DNA of 40,871 nucleotides from NCBI RefSeq assembly GCF_001187915.1, contig NZ_LGIU01000071.1, positions 1-40,871 of the forward strand, read 5' to 3'. This DNA comes from Arthrobacter sp. RIT-PI-e. Lineage in GTDB: Bacteria > Actinomycetota > Actinomycetes > Actinomycetales > Micrococcaceae. A program made the position numbers and the translations under genes. Shown piece after piece: positions 25,247 through 32,174 of this stretch (positions are counted from its first letter, which is position 1; every line of letters begins with the position of its first letter). The notes under the pieces are model-generated. The model ran no database searches. It was not told the origin of the DNA and saw only the letters and a list, made by a program, of their open reading frames with translations.

Positions 25247-26233
25247 TCAGTCGTCTGCGCCGCATGCGGTGCCGTCCCCGGTGGTGTCGAGATTCTGCGG
25301 ATCCGCGCCGGCCTGCCGGACGGTAAGGCCCTCGGGGAAGAGCTGCCGCACCTCCGTGCAGGACCACGGGTGGTCCATGGAGGCGATGCTGATGCCGCTG
25401 TCCGCCATCTGCTGCGCGTGCTCGGCCATGCTGGGGGGCACTACGGGGAGGCACTGGCCGTTGGTGCCGTATTCGGGCAGGCACCCGCCCAGCGCCGCGA
25501 GCCCGCTGGTGACCTCGGCGGGGTCGATCGGCCCGCGGGGGGTGAGTCCCTGCGTGCGGTCCGCTCCCCCGGCGGCGCCCGGCGCCGCGGCGTCGGGGGT
25601 CGCGGCACCGGGGACGGCGGCCACGGGTTGCGCGGCTGCCGCCTCGAGGCTCATCTCCTGCTGCGTCCCCGGTCGGGCCGCGGAGGCCTGGGCCACCGGG
25701 GGCGTGGGTTCCGTCCCGGTGAGCGGTGTTCCCGGCAGACCCGCTCCCGGCCGTGCGGCGTCGGTCCCGGATGCTGATGCGGATGCGCTCCCATGGCCCT
25801 CGTGCTGTCCCGTGGCCGGGAGCGCGGATGCTGCACCCGGATCCGATGACGGCGTCCCCGGCGCGGATGCCTCACCGGCGGTGGGGGCCGGGGGGCGGGG
25901 GCCGGGCGGCGTCCCACCGGCCTCGGGGGCACCCGAGGGGGCTCCTGACGGTGAGGTCCGCGGCGGCGAGGGGCCCGTTGCCTGCGTGCCTACCTCCCGG
26001 CTGTCGGCGAGCTGTGCCTCCTGTGCCGCGGCGGCCCCGACGCCGGCCGGTGCCACGGTCGCGGTGGCGGCGAAGCCTCCCCAGGTCACGGCCACAGCGG
26101 CCACGAGCCCTGCGGCGATGAGCAACCGCCGCTGGCGCCGCGGCATCCGGGTGTCAGGGACCGGACCACGGGACGGGGACGGCGTCGGGTTCGGGGTCGG
26201 AGCCGGGTTCGGGTTCTGGTCCGGGCCGCTCAT
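25247..26233 (-). CDS. Membrane-anchored low-complexity protein with C-terminal Excalibur-type motif
   Basis: A 328-residue protein. Residues 1-36 are a Pro/Asn-rich cytoplasmic tail; 37-62 form one membrane helix after RRQRR; about 65-245 is a disordered Ala/Pro/Gly/Ser stretch that could cross the cell wall. The last 81 residues hold four cysteines, and the end DTTGDGTACG matches the DxDxDGxxC calcium loop of the Excalibur domain. The ATG overlaps the stop of the GlxA-like gene (ATGA) and the CslA-like gene follows after 46 bases, so the product probably works with both, for instance holding the oxidase or the emerging glycan at the surface. No enzyme motif is seen. The Excalibur call rests on a short motif. 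Confidence 0.75.
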   Translation of the reverse strand: MSGPDQNPNPAPTPNPTPSPSRGPVPDTRMPRRQRRLLIAAGLVAAVAVTWGGFAATATVAPAGVGAAAAQEAQLADSREVGTQATGPSPPRTSPSGAPSGAPEAGGTPPGPRPPAPTAGEASAPGTPSSDPGAASALPATGQHEGHGSASASASGTDAARPGAGLPGTPLTGTEPTPPVAQASAARPGTQQEMSLEAAAAQPVAAVPGAATPDAAAPGAAGGADRTQGLTPRGPIDPAEVTSGLAALGGCLPEYGTNGQCLPVVPPSMAEHAQQMADSGISIASMDHPWSCTEVRQLFPEGLTVRQAGADPQNLDTTGDGTACGADD

Positions 26234-28755
26234 GAGATCCAGATCCAATCCGCGATGCTCGGCACGCCGTCCGCGTCCAGCACGGAGAGCATGTAGGGCC
26301 CCGGCGGCAGCAGGTTCGGGTTGTCCGGTATCTGCGCCACCCGGGTGGCACCGGTCCCCGCGAGGGGCACGTCCACGAGCCGGGCGTTGGTGTCCGTCTG
26401 GTGGGTGGCGGACATCGGGGAGATCAGCGACGCCGTGGTGGGCTCACCGGTCACGTCCAGGGTGATGGTGTCCCCGTAGGACGCCGCCTCGGGCGAGGTG
26501 ACCGTGGGCCGGACCCCCTTGAAGAGGTACGGCGGGCTGTACACGGAGACCCGGAGCTCGAAGGAGTTGTCCGCCGGGTTGGAGCCCATGATCGCCACCC
26601 GCCCGTCCGGCAGGAGGATCGACGTCGAGTGGTAGTTCCGGCTCACCGGGTCCGCGTCGATGGAGTGCCAGGTGTTGGCCTCCGGGTCGTAGAGGGCCGC
26701 GGTGTTCACGTTGTCCGTGCGGTTCAGCCGGGCCCCGTTGGCGGCGAGCACCGTGCGGTCCGGCAGGTTGACGAGGTTCACGTACGCCTTGCCGGGACCG
26801 GGGAGATCGGGGCCGGGGACGTAGGCGGGCGCCGGCTCGTTCAGGTCGATGATGTCCACGAGGTTGATGGCCGGCGCGTTGCCGTCCGTGTTGCCCCCGC
26901 CCACGATCATGAGCTTCTGGTCCTGGGCTGGGCCGATGAACACGGACCCCGCCTGGTCCCGCATGTCCTTCTGGCGCAGTCCCGGGACGTCCCAGATGGA
27001 CGCCGTCCGCCAGTCGTAGAGGCTGGCGCCGGTGCCGGGGAGCCCATTGCCGAAGGTGTGGGCGCCGGTGTAGAACATGGTGCCGTCGTCGAGCAGGAAC
27101 ATGTGCGGGTACGTGCCCCAGTAGCTCCAGGTCTGCGGGACCTGGTTCGGCGGGAGCCAGCTCATGGTCTTCCAGTCGAACATCTCGGTGAGGACCGTGC
27201 CCTCGGCCTTCTCGTCGAGTCCGCCGGCGGACCAGATGTTGCCGTTGCCCAGCTTCGTCAGGGAGGGGTACCAGTGCGCCCCGGCCATGTCCGTGGTGGG
27301 GTGGAAGGTGTCGTCCTCCGGGTCGAAGTAGTAGCTCTTCTCCGAGCCCTTGAACGTGTTGGGCCCCTGGTCGCCCTCCGGGTAGGACGCCGTGCCCCCG
27401 GCGATCAGCACCTTGCCGTCCGGGAGGGTCACGTGGCCGGCGCAGAACATGTCGTAGGGCACCGGGATGTCCTTGAACTCGTTGGTGTCCGGTGTCCAGA
27501 CCACGGCGCGCAGCTCACCGGCGTCGAAGAGGTCCTCGGCATTGCCCGAGCCGGCGATCAGCAGGATCCGGCCGTCGTTCAGCAGGGTGTTGTGGAGGGC
27601 GCGGATGGGCAGCTCCTCGTCCTGCACCGTCCAGCTGCCCACGCTCTCGGGGGCGCCGAGGGGCGGTAGCACCTCCGGGACCACCTGGGGGGCGGAGGCG
27701 TTGGTGGTGCTGAGCGTCCCGTTCCCTGCGGCGGAGAGCCCGAAGGCCAGGCGGTCCACGCCGTCGGGGATCACGGGGGTACGTGCGGGGGCGGCGGTCC
27801 AGGCGTCCGCGGCGGGAACGGCCTTGACGTCCGTCCAGTACTGCCACCCGGCGGCGGTGTGCGTGAAGAGGCTCAGGCCGTGCTGCGCGGTGCCGGTGCT
27901 GCGGTAGTCCACCGAGAGGTCGTACTCCTCGCCGGCGGTCACGGCGGGGGGGCAACCGGCGGCCTCGGAGGTGAGCAGCTTCACGTCCCCGGAGGCGTAG
28001 TCGCTGACGGTGACCTGGAAGGAGCGGGTTCCCTGCGGCGAGCCGGCGGGCACGTCCGTGGAGAGGCCCTGGCGCACGGTCCTGGCCCCCCATCCGGCCA
28101 CCTGGTAGCAGGCCGGGACGGGTGCACCCTGCGCGAGGTTCCCGTTGGGCACCAGTTCCGCGGCGGGCGGTGGGCCCGGCGCGACCACGGGGACCAGCGA
28201 GTAGTCGTCGGTGGCGAGCGTGCCATCGGTGTCCAGGGACAACCCGAAGATGATCTGGTCGGTACCCTCGGGGATCACGGGGGTGGTGGCGCGGGCGGCC
28301 GTCCAGCCGTTCGCGGCGGGGACGCGTTCCACGTCACCCCAGTAGCTCCAGCCGGCCGCGGTGTGCCGGAACATGGTGAGCGTGACGGGTGCGGTGGAGG
28401 TGTACCAGACCTCCATGTCGTAGGTGGTGCCGGCCTGCACGCGGGGTGCGCACTCGGCGGTCTCGGCCTGCAGGAGCTTCCTGTCGCCGGCCTGCCGGCC
28501 CTGGAGGGCCACCTGCACCGCGCGTCCGCCGTCCCGGCCGGGCTGGAAGGTCCAGGTGCCCTCGGTGCCCCAGCCCGAGCGGGAGAAGCAGGTGGGCAGG
28601 CCCTGGCCGTCCTCGAGGGACGGGTTCACCACGAGGTTCCCGGGCACGGCCTGGGCGGGAGGACTCGCCAGGGGAAGGGCTGCGAGGAGGCCGGTGACCA
28701 GCACGACGGCGGAGGCGAGTGAGATCCAGCGCACCTTCGCTTCCCGGCGTCTCAT
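26230..28755 (-). CDS. GlxA-like copper radical oxidase (galactose/glyoxal oxidase family) with duplicated N-terminal modules
   Basis: An 841-residue exported protein. Signal peptide at about 1-36 (cleavage near AQA-VP). Two similar modules of about 160 residues follow (38-195, 200-360), each with GWxYWxDV and TPVIPxG, resembling carbohydrate-binding beta-sandwiches. From 380 a kelch-type propeller and a C-terminal DUF1929 domain form the oxidase. Expected active-site residues are visible: Cys438 in FCAGH, Tyr496 in HWYPS for the thioether link, Tyr708-His709 in RNYHSTS, and His785 in ATHQTDTN. Such enzymes oxidise a terminal sugar alcohol to an aldehyde with O2, giving H2O2. In Streptomyces, GlxA acts on the glycan made by CslA. 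It is the first gene of the operon; its ribosome binding site is weak. Confidence 0.92.
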   Translation of the reverse strand: MRRREAKVRWISLASAVVLVTGLLAALPLASPPAQAVPGNLVVNPSLEDGQGLPTCFSRSGWGTEGTWTFQPGRDGGRAVQVALQGRQAGDRKLLQAETAECAPRVQAGTTYDMEVWYTSTAPVTLTMFRHTAAGWSYWGDVERVPAANGWTAARATTPVIPEGTDQIIFGLSLDTDGTLATDDYSLVPVVAPGPPPAAELVPNGNLAQGAPVPACYQVAGWGARTVRQGLSTDVPAGSPQGTRSFQVTVSDYASGDVKLLTSEAAGCPPAVTAGEEYDLSVDYRSTGTAQHGLSLFTHTAAGWQYWTDVKAVPAADAWTAAPARTPVIPDGVDRLAFGLSAAGNGTLSTTNASAPQVVPEVLPPLGAPESVGSWTVQDEELPIRALHNTLLNDGRILLIAGSGNAEDLFDAGELRAVVWTPDTNEFKDIPVPYDMFCAGHVTLPDGKVLIAGGTASYPEGDQGPNTFKGSEKSYYFDPEDDTFHPTTDMAGAHWYPSLTKLGNGNIWSAGGLDEKAEGTVLTEMFDWKTMSWLPPNQVPQTWSYWGTYPHMFLLDDGTMFYTGAHTFGNGLPGTGASLYDWRTASIWDVPGLRQKDMRDQAGSVFIGPAQDQKLMIVGGGNTDGNAPAINLVDIIDLNEPAPAYVPGPDLPGPGKAYVNLVNLPDRTVLAANGARLNRTDNVNTAALYDPEANTWHSIDADPVSRNYHSTSILLPDGRVAIMGSNPADNSFELRVSVYSPPYLFKGVRPTVTSPEAASYGDTITLDVTGEPTTASLISPMSATHQTDTNARLVDVPLAGTGATRVAQIPDNPNLLPPGPYMLSVLDADGVPSIADWIWIS

Positions 28756-29495
28756 GGCGCTTCGATTCCCGTATGAGAATTGTTGTGCGAACCGAAGAAT
28801 TGCATGCCGAAAAGGCGCGTGACATTGACCATGAGGATCCCCATACCGAGCTGAAACCGGAAATTACTTTCTCCGAAAGCGTAGGTAGGGTAATCAGGAG
28901 TAGAACGAGTAATTACTACCTTAGTGAGCACCTGAGTACACGGCATCCAGATGAATACCTACTCGGTGTTCAGCCCCTTCCTTCCCGGAACGGCCCGGTA
29001 TGCACCGGATCCGCACCACGGCGCAGCGGGCCGAACCTGGTGAGCACCGCGCAGGGAACAGCGGAGAGTGCACAGTGGTCAAGGGGAGAAGGAGCCGACG
29101 GCGGCTGGGGACGGACCCCCGGTCTCGAGAGGGCCCGGACGCCGTCGGCTCCGATCAGGGGTGCGGTGAGCCGATCGTCCTCGATCGGGGGCCACGCAGA
29201 ATCAGGAATCACCCGCTGGTGCAGGACATCCCGGCCCGGGCGGAGGAATTCACCCTCCTCGAGTTCCACGCATGCGCATTCCTCGAGAAAATCCCTGGCG
29301 CAGAGAATGTTCTTCCCGTACGGAAATCGCGACCGGTTCACCGGGAACCAGGCGTGCGGGGAACCACAGTCAGAGCCTAGGAGGAATACCGTTCCCGGGT
29401 CGCGAGTACTGATCACCCGTCACCGCGCGTGCACGGCACCGCGGGTCGGCGTCACCACCTGCACGGGATCCCCGAAGTGAACCGTGACGAGTTCC
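28756..29495 (-). other. 740-base lower-GC region between the LAL regulators and the polysaccharide operon
   Basis: This stretch is clearly richer in A+T than its surroundings, most so at 28,756-28,980. It should hold the promoter and control sites of the polysaccharide operon. I see GAGTA at 28898, 28907 and 28934 and its complement TACTC at 28960, and an imperfect dyad around ggtag...ctacc (28,884-28,920). Two small minus-strand frames occur, one with Wbl-like features (28,970-29,416) and one of 64 codons that ends in an ATGA overlap with the oxidase start. Neither is secure. Confidence 0.6.
28970..29416 (-). CDS. Doubtful 148-codon ORF with a distant WhiB-like look
   Basis: A GTG-started open frame. 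Its first half reads like a protein: Cys16 or so, then AWFPV, then CARDFLEECAC and ELEEGEF. This recalls the WhiB order of a cysteine, a W/F-F-P motif, a C-A-R-C...EEC cluster and a Glu-rich helix. But the cluster has C-x8-C-x-C instead of C-x2-C-x5-C, and the G-[VI]-W-G-G turn is absent. The second half is Arg/Pro-rich with no pattern. Codons are more A/T-rich than in neighbours. It may be a diverged or decayed WhiB-like regulator, or chance. No ribosome binding site is evident. Confidence 0.25.
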   Translation of the reverse strand: MISTRDPGTVFLLGSDCGSPHAWFPVNRSRFPYGKNILCARDFLEECACVELEEGEFLRPGRDVLHQRVIPDSAWPPIEDDRLTAPLIGADGVRALSRPGVRPQPPSAPSPLDHCALSAVPCAVLTRFGPLRRGADPVHTGPFREGRG

Positions 29496-32174
29496 TCAGA
29501 AGTCGCGCAGCTCCTCACGGCGGTTGACGCCGAGCTTGGCGAAGATCCGGTAGAGGGGCCCCTCGACGGTGCGGACGGAGACGCTCTTGGACGCCGCGAT
29601 GGCACGGTTGGAGTACCCCTCCTTGACCAGTGCCACGATCTTCCGCTCGGTGGGGGTGAGCTTCGGCAGGTTGGCTGCGGGGGCGGCCGCCACCAGGGGT
29701 GTGGGCACCGGACCCTGCCGGTCGGCGGACAGGATGGTCAGCCGGCGCTGCAGCGCGCGTGCACTGCTCGTGGCCCCCTGCTCCGCCAGGTAGGTGGAGG
29801 CCAGGGAGAGGCCGGCGAACTCGAGGGCCAGGTTGCCCTGCGCACCGGCGGTGGTGGCGGCGTCGAGCATCGCCGAGGTGTCACGTGCCTGGGTGGCCGC
29901 CGCGAAGGCCAGGAGCCCGGTGGCATCCTCCCCGGGTGCGTCCTCGAGCAGACGCACCAGGGACGGCACCCCCCTGGTGTCGCCGAGGAGCAGGGACAGC
30001 TGCAGGGCCAGTGCTGCCAGCTGACGCAGCCCGCCCTTCTCCGCCAGCTCCGCGAGCTGCAGGAGCTCGGACCTGGAGCCGGGGGCGTCGTCGAGCAGCG
30101 AGGAGGCCGCGGCCATGAACACGCGCCCGTGGAGCCGTGCGGAGCGCGAGCCGCGCTTCGGCGAGTTCTCGAACTCGTCCACGAGGGTCCGCGCCCGCAC
30201 GGCGTCACCTGCCAGGGCGCAGGAGAACGCCGCGAGACCCAGCAGCACGGTCATCATCTGGCCGACGTCGGATTCCCGGAGGGCCTCGAGCGCCAGGAGG
30301 AAGCGGGTGCTCGCCTCCTTGTTCTGCCCGCCGCGCAGGGCGGCGATGCCGTCCACGAAGTCGGTCCAGCCCGCGAAGTACACGATGCTGCCGGGATGAC
30401 GGGTGGCGGCGGACTGCAGCACCGCCCGCGCCTCCGGCAGCTGCGAGCAGTACACCAGCGCGAGGATGTGGTGTGCGGTGGCGAGCTCCCGGTAGCCGAT
30501 GAGGTCGGCCCCGGAGTCCTCGATCATCCGCAGCGCCTCCCCCGAGTACTCGCTCGCATCGTTCGGGCGTCCGGCGGTGGTCAACACCTCGGCGAGGAGG
30601 ATCCTCGCACCCACCCGGGTCTCCCTGCCACCCTCGGGGGCGGTGAGGATCGTGCGCAGCTCCTCCTCGACCCCCGCGAGTCTTCCCTGGAGGATCGCCA
30701 CACGGCAGTCCAGGAGCCGGCACCCGAGACGGTACCGTTCGGCGTCCTCCGCCAGGACCTGGTCGCTGGTCCGCAGCTCGAGGTCGGCGATCACGGACCG
30801 CAGGCGGTCCACGATGTCGCTGAGGTCCTCGAAAGGTCCGCCGGTGGCGAGCTTGAGGTCGAAGGCCAGCAGGGTGGCCTCCTTGGCGGCCCGCAGGTCG
30901 GTGACCCGGCGCATGGCTTCCTCGGCCAGCTCCTCCGCGTAGCCGTAGTTCCCCCGCCCCGCCTGGACCCGTGCCAGCTCCACCAGGGTGCGGGAGCGCA
31001 GGTCGGGGGCGGAGACGGCACGCACGGCACGCGCGGCGAAGGCGTGGTCATGGAGGCGGTTGGCCACGCCGGCGGCCTCGAGCAGGATCCTGTCCTCCAG
31101 CGGCATGCCGCAGTCCAGGCCCCATGACACCGTGCGGAGGAAGTCCTCGAGTGATCTCGGCTCCGTCTCCAGGACCGCGAGCACCTCCTGGCGGATCACG
31201 ATGCTCCGTGCTGCCGGGACCTGGGCGCGGAGGACCTCGCCGTGGAGGGGGTACCGGAGGGACACGGGGTGGTCGGGACCCTGCCCCGGAACGATCAGCT
31301 GGTGGCTCTGCAACCGCTCCACGGCCTCCGACCCGATGCACTGCGTGAGGGCCTGCAGCGGGATCGGTTCGGCGAGCGCCACGAGCTCCAGCGACTCGAG
31401 GTCCTCCGGGCTCCGGGACCGCAGCTGGGAGCGGATCAGGTCCCCGAGGCGCAGATGGGTGGGGGTCTGCTCGTTGGCCAGGCGCCACACCCCGTTGCGC
31501 TCCACCAGGTAGCCGTCCTGCGTCCCCTGCTCCAGCAGTGCACGCAGGAACATGGGGTTGCCCCCGGTGATGATCGCGAGCGCGTGGCTGGTGCCGGTGA
31601 GCACCGGCCCTCCCAGGATCCTGGTGCACAGCAGGGACACTGCGTCGCGGTCCAGCGGGGTCACCTCGAACCGGGTGAGCAGGCCGTCGGCCCCGAGGTC
31701 GGCGATCTCGGCGGGTGCATCCGGTGCGTTGCGGATCATCACGAGCAGCTTGGCCCGGCGCGCGGTGATCAGCTGGGCCAACAGGGCGCTAGAGCTGTCG
31801 TCGAGTTCGTGGGCATCGTCCACCACGAGCAGCGGCGGGTGCCTGGGCCGTCCCACCTGGCCCGCGGTGAGGTGCGCCATGACGGCCCGCAGCACGGCCA
31901 CGGGGGAATCGGCGTCCGCCACGGAGAGCGTGTGCAGGTAGGGTGCCAGGGCCCCGAACGGGATGCTGCGCAGGGACGGCCCGCCGTTGACGTGCAGCAC
32001 CGGCGCCGTCCAGCGCAGGTGCTCCAGCACGTACGCGGCCAGGGCGGTCTTCCCCACCCCGGGTTCGCCCACGAGCATGGCACCGAACCCGGCGACGTCG
32101 TCGAGCGCTGAGGTCACCTCCTTCACCAGGCGGGCGCGACCCACGAGGTCCGCGTCCGGTTCCACGCGGATCAC
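29496..32174 (-). CDS. LuxR-family ATP-binding regulator (LAL/MalT-like), second of a pair
   Basis: An 892-residue regulator. An AAA/STAND-type ATPase opens with DLVGR, Walker A GEPGVGKTA (residues 36-44) and Walker B LLVVDDAHELDD. A long helical region, probably TPR-like, spans about 300-800. The last 60 or so residues form a LuxR helix-turn-helix: LTPTERKIVALVKEGYSNR, then SVSVRTVEGPLYRIFAKLG. The usual VEGH reads VEGP here. The GTG start overlaps the stop of the first LAL gene by 4 bases (GTGA), which implies coupled translation and perhaps joint action. It is transcribed towards the polysaccharide operon, 740 bases downstream, which makes that operon a likely target. The inducing ligand is unknown. 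Confidence 0.9.
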   Translation of the reverse strand: MIRVEPDADLVGRARLVKEVTSALDDVAGFGAMLVGEPGVGKTALAAYVLEHLRWTAPVLHVNGGPSLRSIPFGALAPYLHTLSVADADSPVAVLRAVMAHLTAGQVGRPRHPPLLVVDDAHELDDSSSALLAQLITARRAKLLVMIRNAPDAPAEIADLGADGLLTRFEVTPLDRDAVSLLCTRILGGPVLTGTSHALAIITGGNPMFLRALLEQGTQDGYLVERNGVWRLANEQTPTHLRLGDLIRSQLRSRSPEDLESLELVALAEPIPLQALTQCIGSEAVERLQSHQLIVPGQGPDHPVSLRYPLHGEVLRAQVPAARSIVIRQEVLAVLETEPRSLEDFLRTVSWGLDCGMPLEDRILLEAAGVANRLHDHAFAARAVRAVSAPDLRSRTLVELARVQAGRGNYGYAEELAEEAMRRVTDLRAAKEATLLAFDLKLATGGPFEDLSDIVDRLRSVIADLELRTSDQVLAEDAERYRLGCRLLDCRVAILQGRLAGVEEELRTILTAPEGGRETRVGARILLAEVLTTAGRPNDASEYSGEALRMIEDSGADLIGYRELATAHHILALVYCSQLPEARAVLQSAATRHPGSIVYFAGWTDFVDGIAALRGGQNKEASTRFLLALEALRESDVGQMMTVLLGLAAFSCALAGDAVRARTLVDEFENSPKRGSRSARLHGRVFMAAASSLLDDAPGSRSELLQLAELAEKGGLRQLAALALQLSLLLGDTRGVPSLVRLLEDAPGEDATGLLAFAAATQARDTSAMLDAATTAGAQGNLALEFAGLSLASTYLAEQGATSSARALQRRLTILSADRQGPVPTPLVAAAPAANLPKLTPTERKIVALVKEGYSNRAIAASKSVSVRTVEGPLYRIFAKLGVNRREELRDF

